A stretch of 64,000 nucleotides of DNA from Agrypnia vestita (lineage: Eukaryota; Arthropoda; Insecta; Trichoptera; Phryganeidae), in NCBI GenBank assembly GCA_016648135.1, contig JADDOH010003961.1, positions 62,001 through 126,000 of the forward strand, given 5' to 3'. The notes under the pieces are model-generated. The model searched no databases. It was given only the letters and a program-made list of their open reading frames with translations, and was not told the origin of the DNA. A program made the translations under genes and the position numbers. Positions 1-11,405 of the stretch are shown here, piece by piece; position 1 is the first letter of the stretch; each line of letters opens with the position of its first letter.

Positions 1-52
1 CCGTCGAGTCTTTATCATTGTAATTATGTATAATTTGTAATTGTTTTATCGA

Positions 53-310
53 GTAAATAAATTCATCAAACATTTCACGAGCTCGGAGAATTCCCGTTAC
101 ATAACGGGTGGTGACTATAAAGCAACCTTATTCATTGATCACTACAAAACGTGGATGGAGCCCTTCTTTCCCACATCTGAGAACTACAGACGGAAGAAGA
201 GAACACACGCACAAGCACAGATGTATATCACAGGAAGGGATCAAAATAAGAAAGTAATTGAGTTTTGCAGACACATATTAATGAATACATATAAAAATAT
301 TTGCGCTTAA
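53..310 (+). CDS. Possible terminal exon of an unidentified gene
   Basis: An open frame of about 85 residues ends in TAA at 308-310. It follows a possible splice acceptor (AG at 51-52, after a T-rich stretch), and AATAAA-like signals lie near 386 and 397, so it could be the last exon of a plus-strand gene entering from the left and converging on XBP1. The protein is basic and not low-complexity. I do not recognise it. A short segment reading ITGGDY loosely resembles the GGDxNA motif of jockey-type endonucleases, so an old LINE fragment is the main alternative. Confidence 0.3.
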   Translation, partial: VNKFIKHFTSSENSRYITGGDYKATLFIDHYKTWMEPFFPTSENYRRKKRTHAQAQMYITGRDQNKKVIEFCRHILMNTYKNICA

Positions 311-514
311 AAATATCAATAGGAATGCATTTGGTCATTACAACATAGTAAACAAACAGATCAAAGTATATCTACACACATAAAATAAATATTGAATAAA
401 TCTATAAATTACTTATTATGACACTGTGATAAAACCTTATAATTTATGTATTTAAAAATAACAATTTTATACAACTTAGAAATATAATGTCATCGTTCAT
501 AAATATGCAGGTGC

Positions 515-2285
515 TTACACTAAAGACGGGAATAATTCAGATAAACTTTCAGACCACAGATCTTGGAAATCACTTGAACCGAAATCACTAATGGGCGATT
601 CAACCGATTCATATCCAAAATCAGATATAAATGTAGGGGCTGGTGACAGGGAATCTTTATAACTTCCCAATGAAACGGAGCTCGGATTAGGACTGGCTTG
701 CATGGGTGAGAGTAAGTCTGTAGTTTTCCCATCACAATATAAGTGATTGTTACAATTAACGACATCATCATATTCCATATTTTCTTCAGATTCCACAATG
801 TGCTCATCATCTACAGAATCATCTTCACTTGTAACGACAACAGTGATACAATCATTTTCTTCATCATATGTGCCAAAATAAGTATCTGGATCAGGACTAG
901 ACATTTCTTCAATTTTAATACTTTGCTGTGCAGATACATCTCGAGGTAAATGTTTATATGTGTTTTCCTCTCCTTCAGATTTTGGACAAGGATGCGCATA
1001 GGAATGTTGTGCTAATATGGTGTCTGCATTACTCCGCAAAATATTTATTTCTAAGCTTTCACCTCCATTGGATTCCATGTACTTTGATGGGGACCCCACC
1101 ACTTCTGGTGCAGAGAGTCTGTCTTCTGCACCACTTTCCGATTTCTGAAAAAGGAAGACAAGAATTTTAAGAAAAAAATCTAGTGAAAATTAAGTAATCG
1201 ATTTTCAGTGTGTATTTGTAAGACATAACAAGTAAAATGTAATAATAGTTCTGATATGATTGTGATCTGTCAGATAGAACCAAAAAACAGGAAAAAAATA
1301 ATGTATTACAACATATCAAGGTAAATTGTCAGTTTATCTAGGTACTCTGATTTACCAGTATTTAATTATAAAATAATAAATATAAATTGCAAGTCTGGCA
1401 AGTTGATATGCAGCTTTATTATAGTAAGCCATTTAAGTGGCAGGGAAAAGTGATTGATAAAATCAAGCTGAGAACTGTGTAATTTACGTTAGAAATGTAA
1501 TTTTTTTGAAGAAAAAAAACTGCAGGTTTATCGCAATGATATATGATAAAAATCTTACAATTGAATCTGATTCAATAGCTTCTGAATCAATTTCTCGGAG
1601 TAAGCTGTCGGCAAGCTGCTCAAGACAGTTGAGGTACTCTTGCGAGTCAATCTGTTCGATGAGATCTTGCAGAGGAGGCAGAGCATGGCCAGTTGGCAGA
1701 GGGCGAGGGGAAGAGGGCGTGCTCGAGGAGCCGGTGGGGCAAGCCCCTCCTGCAGCAGAGGGGGGGACACGGCGGGTCCGCTCGGGGCCGCCCCACTGAC
1801 TCCTCGCGCAAAGCCCAGCCGCTCGCGCAACTCTCTGTTCTCACTCATCAACCTCTCGTTCAACTCCTTGAGACTCCTCATCTCCTCAGACAGCTTTCGG
1901 TTTTTCTTTTCCAAAAGATTTAGGCGATCGTCCATTTCATCCATTTTTGCCTTCTTTCTGTCACGTGATGTTTGCGCGGCCACCCGATTCTTCAGCTTCC
2001 TAAAACAACAAATAAAATGTGAGATCAAGGGCTCACAATAATTTCGCACTTTCCGGTAGTCTATTAAAAACAAAGGATGACCTTTATACGGCATGCCTAG
2101 CTGGCATACACATACGAGGACTTTATCCTGGATACTTACTTTCTTTGAAGTTTTTCCTCCCATGATAAATGATCCAATCTTCGCTTTCTTGACATGTTGA
2201 GGGATGTTTCGGAAACACAAACTTCTCCACTTATTTTAGATGATAGATAATTTTTGGGTAAGGTGAAGATTATTGAAGAATTCAT
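515..2285 (-). CDS. Xbp1: X-box binding protein 1, bZIP transcription factor of the unfolded protein response
   Basis: Coding exons are 2285-2140 (ATG at 2285), 1999-1559 and 1144-515 (stop at 517-515). Introns are GTAAGT...TTTTAG (140 bp) and GTAAGA...TTTCAG (414 bp). The N-terminus runs MNSSIIFTLPKNYLSS. The basic region is joined across intron 1 as LSWEEKLQRKKLKNRVAAQT, followed by SRDRKKAKM and a leucine zipper. Two products are predicted. Without IRE1 cleavage, frame 0 continues through a hydrophobic stretch (LPLALCQLAMLCLLC, position like the membrane-docking HR2 of XBP1u) and stops at 1053-1051, about 226 residues. After removal of a 17-nt intron the frame shifts to an acidic activation domain of a 399-residue XBP1s ending ESLSELFPSLV, like other XBP1s C-termini. 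The spliced length (1200 nt) divides by three. It acts in the nucleus on ER-chaperone and ERAD genes. Identification is firm; the start could be the downstream Met of MSRKRRL. Confidence 0.93.
1745..1779 (-). promoter_or_regulatory. IRE1 cleavage hairpins of the Xbp1 mRNA (non-spliceosomal intron)
   Basis: Read on the minus strand. Hairpin 1 is a 4-bp stem GGAC/GUCC (1779-1776 with 1768-1765) closing a 7-nt loop CCGCCGU (1775-1769), which fits CNG^CNGN with cleavage between 1773 and 1772. Hairpin 2 has CCU/AGG (1761-1759 with 1751-1749), a bulged A at 1748, then CCC/GGG, closing a 7-nt loop CUGCUGC (1758-1752) with cleavage between 1756 and 1755. The excised piece is 1772-1756, 17 nt, and gives the -17 shift into the XBP1s frame. 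A second register, CUG^CAGG between 1753 and 1752, would give 20 nt and the same frame, but its loop does not close as well. Vertebrate and fly introns are known to be 26 and 23 nt. Confidence 0.75.
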
Positions 2286-3019
2286 TTTAATTTTTAAGAC
2301 ATACGTGAATATAACATATCGACACCAGACCGTTCCGATTTAAGAGCGCACAGACGATTGCATCATTCAAACATTAAATTTCGTTTATATACATCCATCG
2401 AAACCGGGTACTGATCTCTAAACAAAACTCGTATTACGATCTACGTTTGGACATTGCGGAATGCTGATGCAATACTCTGACATTTTCTACTCCTTCTGGT
2501 TAATTCTGACAAATTATTATGTGGTCTATTTTCATTGGCTGAATTGTTTGACGTCATTATACATGAAGACTGATGACTGGGTAAAATTTTAAGCCAGGTT
2601 AAATACATACAGGGAGTACCTACCTACTTATTTCATATATTCATAAAGATATCGAAAATGTCTATGATATGGAAAATGTCTATAGACCATAGAAATCGAT
2701 TAGAAGATGTTTTATCTATACATTATACTGTCAAATAATTTCTTTAAAACAGCTTCTGTCGTATAACCTTTACTTCAGCATTTTTTCCTACAAATAAAAA
2801 CAGAAAAAGACAGGTATGTTTAAAAATTGACAAAATTTAATACTCATTCTCCATTTACCGGTTGCCTAAAAACATTTCTCAATGTCATATCTATGTCGAT
2901 TGAGTATATAGATAGTTTTCACTGATTTTACTTTGTTTTAAAACATTAAATTGCCAATGACTACAAATATCGAGGAAATACACTTTTCTAATGTGATTTC
3001 GCCTCGTTATATTACAGAG
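2286..3019. promoter_or_regulatory. Shared divergent promoter region of Xbp1 and CSN5
   Basis: About 0.73 kb separates the two start codons, so both promoters must lie here unless there are distant 5' exons. Motifs visible by eye: TGATGCAAT (2465-2473), which fits the C/EBP-ATF (ATF4) element TGATGNAAN; an inverted CCAAT box ATTGGCT (2535-2541); and the palindromic CRE/ATF6-type core TGACGTCA (2549-2556), eight bases further on. No TATA box stands out. Stress control of Xbp1 through the ATF4 and CRE-like sites is an inference from motif identity only. Confidence 0.5.
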
Positions 3020-6000
3020 ATGGCTTCGTCAAGTGACTCACAAGCGAGTACGGCTCAGAAGTCATGGGCGTTAGCAAATAACATTGAAGCAATTTCTAGT
3101 ATCGATGAGATTTATCGTTATGACAAAAAACAACAGCAAGATATTCTGGCAGCTAAGCCATGGGAAAAAGAGTGAGTAAAGTTTCTTCAATTCATCTCTT
3201 AAATTAGCCAAGGTTAGAATAAAGTGATTCAAATCAAAATAACTGAGGAAAATAAGTGTCCACCCATAAAGTTAGCTTCAAATATTACAATTTTTTTTAG
3301 ATGGGTACAAAATAAATATATTTTGACTTTGAAAGTTATTTTGCAGAAGGCAGAATTTACTGCCTTGATGCGATGAGACTGCCAGAATAGGTTAGAGACT
3401 GCTGGTGAATTCACGAGATTATTCTGGCCACCAAGCAATGTTTGAACTTGTTCTTTCACAAAAATGAAGATTTTGGCAACCAACTTATCTCTAATTATTT
3501 TTGCTATCATTATAATATTTCACATGTCGTTACCCCAATTAAGGCGAGTTAATCCTAGCAAGCAGAGAAAATTCAGGTAAAATATTTAATACTTCTGGTT
3601 TTTAAGTTTTATTGTGAATAAATGGCTGGACCTGTAGTACCGCATTGGTAGATAGAAGATCTCCCTAAGCGGTAGTATACAAGGAAGGATTTCCACCCAA
3701 CTGACTGGTTGGACTCATTCACTGTTATTGCTAGAATACGCTGTGGAGGCCTCGATCACCATAAATCTGTATCTTTTATCACCATAAATCTGCAAGTCTC
3801 ATCCAATGTAAAAAATCTTTAAGCAAATATACATTGTTTTATGGCTGAGTAACATCTAGCGTTAAAGCTTTTGAAGAAGATTCAATTACTAGTGGTGAAC
3901 AATTCTGGTAACACCAGTTATTTATACATATATATATATGTTTATACTGGCAGGAGTTTCACAAACATTCTTCCTTTGTTTTCTTTTTCAGTCCACATTT
4001 TTTCAAGGATATAAGAATTTCAGCCTTGGCATTGCTGAAGATGGTCATGCATGCACGGTCGGGGGGCACGCTGGAAGTTATGGGGCTTCTATTAGGTAAA
4101 ATGTTTTCACCATACATTAGTTGAATAAATCCATTACATATTCTTCTATTATAATTAACAAATTGTGTTGAAATTATGGTATAGATATATTATAGATTAT
4201 TTTATGTTGAAAGGTTTGATCGATTTAACCAACTTAACAATGTTTACGAGAGAATTTGGGAGATGTCGATAGAGAGATTTATCATCAACTTTCCTAATTT
4301 TGAATGTCATCCGTAACTTTCTGGAATTACAACACCAACACCGACTAGCCGCGGGTAGCCGAGTGTGACATGTCAATCAGCGGGCAACTCAGGCTACCTG
4401 CAAGGGTCATGCTGACAAATTACACAGTCTTGACATTTCTATTAATTTAATTATGTCCCGTGATTTTTCACAGGTGTATGGACAGTTATTATTATACTAA
4501 GTATTCAAGAGATTTTCAACATGAAATTCTGTAACACTGCCAAATCATAACCATTTTAATTAACGTCAAATATAATTTTGTTCTATTAGGAAAAGTGGAC
4601 GCAAATACAATGTTGGTGATGGATTCATTTGCTTTGCCTGTGGAAGGTACCGAGACAAGGGTAAATGCTCAAGCTCAGGCATATGAATATATGACAGCTT
4701 ACATTGAAGCTGCTAAACAGGTATATGTATCTATATTCTATATTGGATTTTTCTATCATGGAAGAATTTTGGAAAAAAAAAGACTAATAGTTAAGAATTT
4801 GTATCTGAAGAATTAAATAAACAATTTTATTCAGGTTGGCCGGCAAGAAAATGCCATTGGATGGTACCACAGTCATCCTGGATACGGATGTTGGTTATCC
4901 GGCATAGATGTCTCTACCCAGATGTTGAATCAAAATTTCCAGGAACCCTTTGTCGCCATTGTGATTGATCCAGTGAGAACAATCTCAGCTGGAAAAGTGT
5001 GCCTTGGTGCTTTTCGAACATATCCTAAGGTATATTGTTAAAAAGTGTAATAAAATGAGCATAAATAATTAAATGTGGTGGCGTTTACTTTGTTGAAATA
5101 TATTTTAACAATTATGAATTAAAAAAATATTTTTTGTTTTTTTGACTACTTTTATTTTAGAGTATTACACATGTTTCGGATACCTCCGTTTCCTTCTTCA
5201 GGTGAGTGTAGACTACACAAGAAAACAAGGTTCCAAAACATGTGACACTAAAAAACTAGTGGAAAAAAACAAAAAAATAGTGTATTTTATTCATAATTGT
5301 TAATATGAGCATGTTTATACACACAGTTCCTCAAATTACTTGTTATAAAATTGAATATATTATTTTAGGGTTACAAGCCTGCCAACGAAGAGCCTTCGGA
5401 ATATCAAACAATTCCACTGAATAAGATAGAAGATTTTGGTGTGCACTGCAAGCAATACTATTCTCTGGAGGTGTCTTATTTTAAGTCTTCTTTGGACCGG
5501 AGACTACTTGACTCCCTGTGGAACAAGTATTGGGTGAACACACTGAGCAGTTCCAGTCTGCTCACCAATGCTGATTATACCACGGGACAAATATTTGATT
5601 TGTCAGATAAACTAGAGCAGTCTGAAGTTGCTCTTGGTACGTACAAGTGAGGTTTTATATTAACCCTTAACCACCTGCCATATATTTTTGTTACACAACT
5701 ACCTGTCGTACGTCTGTGGGACTCCCGAATAAAATAATTCACCGTGGTAAAATTTAGTAAAGATTGGTGTTGTTTTTAATTAAAATTATATTAAACTCTT
5801 AATTAGAAGAAAAAGGCATATGAAAATCAGCATTTTTTTTCTTTTAATCATAAATAATTGTCCATACCTCTTATTTCAGGCTTACAAACCAATATATTTG
5901 GAAAATGAGATCCACAAAAATTATCATGTAGAATAAGAACTTCTTACTACTTTGTTTTTAATGTTGAATAATTAACAAAAAATAAAAATTCTCCATAAAA

Positions 6001-7174
6001 TCATAAATTATATAAAATTGCAGGCTCTAAATTTATAGTTTTTCACGTCAGCGAAAACACAGCTTGTTTGAGCATTCAAGGCAAATTGGTGCTTTACATT
6101 CGAAACACATGTGTATTGCGTTTCTTTGTGTATTTGCAAGTTGTCTTTACGAACCGCCAACCTTTCTTCAGCACTGCTGCTACATGGAACTGCTGATGAA
6201 GTGGTCACGTTTCTGTGGAGGATACGTTAAATTTCACATTATTGCAATTCCACACGTTGCAATTTCACATTGCATTCGTCATTAAAAAAATGCTGCTAAA
6301 TATTCAGTGAACAAGACAAATAATTAAGCTCACTCTGATAAGCTGGTTTTTTATCTTCTCTTCCCTGCACTATATTATGCTGCAAAGTTTTCAGTCGTAA
6401 AAACGGTGCGGCAGATGACCCACGAAATTAATTCCTTTCAAAATAATTCTTCTTCCACGGTCTCCATCGAATTTCAGATCTTCAGATGAAAACTCTTCGT
6501 TTCCACGTAAAATTGAAGACAAATGATGTTGGGATGGAGAATTTTCTTTAGTACAGTTGGCTCTTCGTATTCGGAATCAGATGCACAACTTTTTTCCAAT
6601 ACATGATCTAGCCCAACATGATTTTGACAGATCTTGTTCCAAACACCGCTTGATATTATTGTCACTACGAGACATTTTAAAAGAAAACCATAAAAAAACA
6701 CCATTAAAAAAAATTACGTAACCATCTACCATAGGTCTCTCAGACCCCCTGCGATAGTTTTTTACTCACCTGAAGCAAACACACGCATGTACGAGCGCTT
6801 GCGCGACACTTAGGGGCGCGGGGAAAAGGTACAGGAACTAACAAGTTAATACGAAACTTGGGCGCAAAAATATTCACGATTATCAATTCGACAGGGTCTG
6901 TGAGACGTATGGTAGGTGGTTAAGGGTTACTGTCATGTATGTCTTATTAAACCAAATATATAATTTATTTAATTTTAATATTTTAGGACGTGGAGGATTT
7001 ATTGTTGGCGGTGCTGATCCTCACGAGAAGAGGACTGAAGATAAATTAATGAAGGCTACTAAAGATTCATGTAAAACTACTATTGAGGTTATTCATGGAC
7101 TTATGGCACAAATGATAAAGGATCGACTTTTCAATAGTGTCTCGGGAAAGCCCGATAATTCTATGACTGAATAA
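3020..7174 (+). CDS. CSN5: COP9 signalosome subunit 5, JAMM metalloprotease
   Basis: Six exons: 3020-3171, 3992-4095, 4590-4720, 4835-5029, 5369-5636 and 6987-7174 (TAA 7172-7174). All introns are GT-AG and the sum, 1038 nt, gives 345 residues (human 334). Exon 1 holds the conserved [20 protein letters not shown]. The MPN+/JAMM zinc site is intact: Glu in ALPVEGTE, and [14 protein letters not shown] with His141, His143, Ser151 and Asp154 of this model. The C-terminal half ([20 protein letters not shown], then STIE-type helices) is also conserved. The product removes NEDD8 from cullins as part of the signalosome. The ATG at 3020 fits the usual N-terminus; an in-frame ATG at 2957 would add 21 residues. 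Intron 5 carries a piggyBac-like insertion. A polyadenylation signal AATAAA lies at 7223-7228. Confidence 0.97.
4311..4475 (+). repeat. Dispersed repeat, copy 1 (CSN5 intron 2)
   Basis: It shares ordered blocks with 7337-7478: CTGGAATTACAACA, a CATGACACATCAA-like block, a CGGCTCAGGATAC-like block, CAAGGGT and ATTATGTCCCGTGA.TTTTCACAGG. There are no clear terminal repeats, so the class is unknown; it could be a SINE. Confidence 0.5.
5664..6926 (-). mobile_element. Degenerate piggyBac-like element in CSN5 intron 5
   Basis: Ends are CCCTTAACCACCTGCCAT (from 5664) and its inverted near-copy ATGGTAGGTGGTTAAGGG (to 6926), 17 of 18 matching. The left flank is TTAA (5660-5663) and the right flank TTAC (6927-6930), a decayed TTAA duplication. 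Sub-terminal GTCTGTGGGA and GGGTCTGTGAGAC blocks are also inverted. On the minus strand a start-like [15 protein letters not shown] lies near 6675-6630 and a Cys-rich tail, [12 protein letters not shown], near 6110-6070, as in the C-terminal RING-like domain of piggyBac transposases. Frameshifts and a large internal deletion leave no full ORF. Confidence 0.8.
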
Positions 7175-7222
7175 TGTAATTAATGTAAACTCATTTTCGT
7201 ATTATGTAATTTTTTCTATTAT

Positions 7223-7228
7223 AATAAA
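7223..7228 (+). other. Polyadenylation signal of CSN5
   Basis: AATAAA lies 49 bp after the CSN5 stop codon, in AT-rich sequence that shows no further coding. Confidence 0.6.
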
Positions 7229-7336
7229 TTATATATATTTCTGCTTTTCCTTTATAAATTTGCTACAATCTTCGTATCATTATCACTATTGCATGTATAT
7301 CTCATGGCGGATCATGGCAAGTGTCCGTTGTCTGAC

Positions 7337-7478
7337 CGTAACTCGCTGGAATTACAACAATAATACTGATGATTACTAGTCCCTCATGAGGCCACATGAC
7401 ACATCAAACAACGCACGGCTCAGGATACGCACAAGGGTTGTTAATTATTATGTCCCGTGACTTTTCACAGGTTTACGG
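7337..7478 (+). repeat. Dispersed repeat, copy 2 (3' of CSN5)
   Basis: Same block order as the copy in CSN5 intron 2 (4311-4475), ending in GTCCCGTGACTTTTCACAGG. This pair is the only evidence that it is a repeat. Confidence 0.5.
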
Positions 7479-7499
7479 CTAATGTATGTATTTATCTTT

Positions 7500-8864
7500 A
7501 TGCAAGTTACAAAACGAGGCATCATTTTCTTAGTTAGTTGGTCCCTGAAAGGATTGGCTCTGTGACATGGTAACACGTGCCATCTTCATGAATGACGATG
7601 AGGATGATGTATTTTTTATCATCGTTCATGAAAATCAGATTTATTTTGTGAGGAGAGGTAGTTCTTTTTTATAGATTCAACCTAACAAGGAAAATATCTA
7701 TCATATATTATGTACAAGCCAAATGTGAAAAAAGATTGTCAACCAACATTTTTATAATGTCATTAAAAGATTGATAGACAATATTTAAAAAAAAAATGAT
7801 TGGAATCATGCATAAGCGCTTTAAATTTATAGTAAGATATTATTATTATTATTGATAATGGGCAGGCAGCTTAAGCTGATAGGCCCATATCACTGTCTCT
7901 CATTTGAATATCTAGCCTATTCTTAAATTGGTTGACACTGGCTGCAGACAATTATTTATTATCCATATTGAAATCACTGATATTTTACTGAAGGCAAAAT
8001 AAAATATTTTTCTTTTCGTGGAACTTTGACCAGGTACCTATGCATTGACAATTGCTTTTGTATCTTTTTTAAGATTTGATGAAAATGTAACACCGGATTG
8101 TCGTTAAAAGAATTAATCGCTTGTATCGCAATATTTTAACTTGAGTCCGTTCAGATTAAATTTAAAAAATATTTTTGTGATTGAGATTCAATAACTTACT
8201 AATGTGTAATGAATGTGATGCTCATAAACTAAGTGTAAGTAAAAACTTAGAACATGATAGGACTAAGGGAAAAATTCACTTTAAAATTGGTAAAGGACCC
8301 CGAGAAGTTGTACAATCATAATTTTGTAGAAATTAATTTTAATAAATGTTCGAAATAACTAGGCCATCATGCCATGTATATTATAAAACCAAATACACAC
8401 GTAAATGTAAAAAAATAATTTCTACATTTTTGTGTTTTTAGTTTGTGAGCTAAAAATTCAAAACTTCTTTCATGTTATTTTTACTCCACAAATAAGCTAA
8501 ATGAAACAATTTAAATCAGGTTAAATATCTAAAAATAATTCAATGAAAACCAATGATTAATTGAGATTTTCCTTGATATATTTATTTTTTAGATAAAATA
8601 ATGACTTGAAGCAATCATACCTTAAATCTTTATACATATAAACTTATTTATTTTTATAAATTTCAAGGGTTTCATAATCATTTAATCATAAAGGCACAAT
8701 ATCATTATTTAAACATCAAAACTAAGTGCATAAAACCAAATTCACAAATGATTATTTAATGAGCATGTTTAGCCAAAATAACACAACATCCAAATTAATA
8801 TACATGTGCATACTGTAGTCTTTAATAAAATGAGCGCAGTGGAGAAAAACGAGACAGATGTCAC
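7500..8864. other. Intergenic, no gene seen
   Basis: AT-rich sequence with no convincing ORF. It contains an ATT microsatellite near 7844 and otherwise no repeat I can define. Confidence 0.5.
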
Positions 8865-9392
8865 CAGGGTTCGAGGATATATATCTGCGGATATATATCA
8901 CGATATTTATGGCTCGATTTTTATTTTGATATATATACAAGAAAACTTTCTGCGAATGTTAATAGATGGCACTAGTTGTATTTTAAAAAATGCCTAAGTT
9001 TTTTTAAATATCTGCAGTTGTTACTAGATGGCGCTAGTTGTATTTTAAAAAGTGCTACGGTTATTTTTTAGTTTAAATTAATTTGTTTCATATAATTCGT
9101 TTTTTATTTCACACAAAGAAACAAACACCCATAACACTACATTAGAAAAAGCAACTTTTATGACTTATATGTAATAATTGCATATATAAGCTTTTTTCAG
9201 TATGCAATTCATTTATTTAATACATAATAATTCATATACAAAATAGAAAAATAAATTTCCTAATCAATTTGTATCAATCGACGTGTGCAAAAAAGGAGAA
9301 AAAAAGTTTGGATATATATCCAATTTTTGATATATATCAAAAAATCCGATTTTTTGATTTTTATTATAAAAGTCAGATTTTTTCGAACCCTG
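8865..9392 (+). mobile_element. hAT-type MITE, copy 1
   Basis: Starts CAGGGTTCGAGGATATATAT and ends TTTTTTCGAACCCTG. The 8-bp flanks are GATGTCAC (8857-8864) and GATGTAAC (9393-9400), a hAT-length duplication with one change. It is 528 bp with no coding. Internal duplicated blocks carry TAGATGGCRCTAGTTGTATTT. Copy 2, with an exact duplication, is at 26874-27987. Confidence 0.85.
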
Positions 9393-9400
9393 GATGTAAC

Positions 9401-11109
9401 GCACCACCTTTTTTGAGATTTAATTTGATTTATGAGTTTATTGGACATTTGTGAAAAATGAAACCATTTTTTTATTATCAAAAGCATAACAGAGAGACAA
9501 GATTCAAATACCAACTCGAAGCAGACAACTTGTAACTTCAGCTGGTCACTTGTTTTTTACAAGATTTAAATTACGCAATTACATTATATGTATAAAGTTA
9601 AAATGAAAATGAGATTTCACTTAACTTCTTGAAATTTGTAGTTTTCTATAAAAAGTAACCACAGAGCAAAGCATTTATTATGGACATCAAACAGGACATT
9701 AATTAAATCAACAATCTATGCAGAACGTGCCCAATGTGATAAATGTTGGCTAAAAATAATAATTATTTTATTACAAATTGTGTAAATGTTAACTGCTCAA
9801 TTAAACATACTCATTTTTACAATAAAATATTAGTTTCTATAATTGATTAACAGTTTTGATGTTTCGACAATGACATTTTAAATGATCTAGTATTAAAAAC
9901 AATAGGAATACTGCAGGTGAGACGGTTCGGGTTTTACAATTATCATCAAAATTAAAACATCTCAATTTTAATAAAAAATAAGATGTTGCTATTATTCAAA
10001 ATGGTAGTGAATATATTTGTGTGTTCACTCTATTAAGTAAAATGTCATGACAAAGATGATAGCATCTTTATTATACTACCAATAATCTGAAAAATCATTT
10101 AGGTAAAAATAAATTGACAATATAAAATTAAAGATGTCCGTTTTTCATTAACATGTTTAAATATCTTGCAATATATAACAATCATTTTTGTTTTTTTGTA
10201 AGCACCAAAAATTAAAATTACACTATTGTTTATCACCTAGGAGCAGATATCTACAAGATGACTTGCGGTGCATCTTTGTGAAAAGAGGGAATACAATCAT
10301 AATATGAAACTACTCTTACTCTTTTTTGAAAAATCTGATTTCTGCTGACTACAAAACATACTCTAAATTAAAAATGTTACATTAAAATAAAAGTTAACTA
10401 AATAAAAACTACCTGCCATCAACCTTCTAAACCATGTAAATAAAATGTTTATTTTATGTACTACTATGTATTTAAATACAAGTATTGATATTATTTCTCG
10501 TATTTACAGTCAATAAATCTATGTTGTCTACTGTAAATAAAAAACTGTTATCGATAGATTAAAAAGATTTTTTATCAGTCTCTACAATTTTTTAAAAATA
10601 AAAATTGATTGAAAGCGGAGATGGATGTGGAAGTCGGAGGTTAAATCCCACCAAGTCATTGAGCCCAGCATTGGTATCTATTTGGTATGGATTGAGGGCA
10701 ATTCTTTTTCTTTGGCTGTGCGCAAAATACTTGTCCAGTATACAAATACAAAAGTATTGTTCTGTTTCCTTCTTCTTACATGACACTGCGCAAAGCAATG
10801 AGGCTAATACTCGCACATGCTGGCTCAATCCTATTTTTACAGCACAAGCTTAGACTTACTTTTGAAAAATAGTAAAAAATATATTGAACCAACTTAAATA
10901 TGTACATACTACATACATATTATTATACATACCTCTATATTATACCTAAACTGTACTCTCATGTTTGCCTGTTGACATACAAGTTCACTTTAAAAATACC
11001 AAATAAAAAAATCATGGCATTCATGTACTCAAAATATAAAATTTTTAATTGCCTGATAATAATATTAAATAATACTAGAACTGAATTTTATTTATGGTAT
11101 ACCTCTTTC
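9401..11109. other. Intergenic, no gene seen
   Basis: AT-rich with only short chance ORFs. A slightly GC-richer patch near 10605-10830 with GGTTAAATCCC could be a SINE-like B box, but no A box is clear. Confidence 0.4.
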
Positions 11110-11405
11110 TATTTAAGAAAGACAATCAAATCCCCCACTTTTAAATACGAGAATAAATTCTCATTTAAAAGTGGGTAAGCGTGTAATATAAATGTGTATT
11201 AATTAAATTATATTGAATACTCTTAAGTTTGTACATTTACCAAAAAAAATTTAATTAAAAAAAAAAATTTTATTATGTTTAAGCCATGTGTACAAGGCAC
11301 ATTGTTTCGTCGTATTGGTGTTTATACCCATAAATACCAACACAACGAAACACTGTGCCTCGTACGCATGGCTTACACATACTGATTCATTGTCTTTCTT
11401 AAATA
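11110..11405. mobile_element. Hairpin MITE, copy 1
   Basis: Perfect 17-bp terminal inverted repeats TATTTAAGAAAGACAAT and ATTGTCTTTCTTAAATA. Inside is a long imperfect hairpin (11281-11373), arms about 45 bp at roughly 85% identity, reading AAGCCATGTGTACAAGGCAC in the left arm. A smaller hairpin, CCCACTTTTAAA/TTTAAAAGTGGG, is at about 11136-11176. The second copy is at 30861-31017. Confidence 0.75.

Noticed and set aside
1666..1676. CTGCAAG as the 3' IRE1 site of Xbp1 (83-nt intron from CTG^CAGG)
   Set aside because: It keeps the frame, but lacks the required G at the sixth loop position and does not sit in a stable 7-nt-loop hairpin.
1647..1844. Minus ORF in a third frame over the Xbp1 zipper region
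   Set aside because: GC-rich shadow frame; it matches neither XBP1u nor XBP1s.
5161..5230. Possible extra CSN5 exon between exons 4 and 5
   Set aside because: An AG and a GTGAGT bracket it, but exon 4 joins exon 5 in phase and reads TYPKGYKPAN as in all CSN5 proteins.
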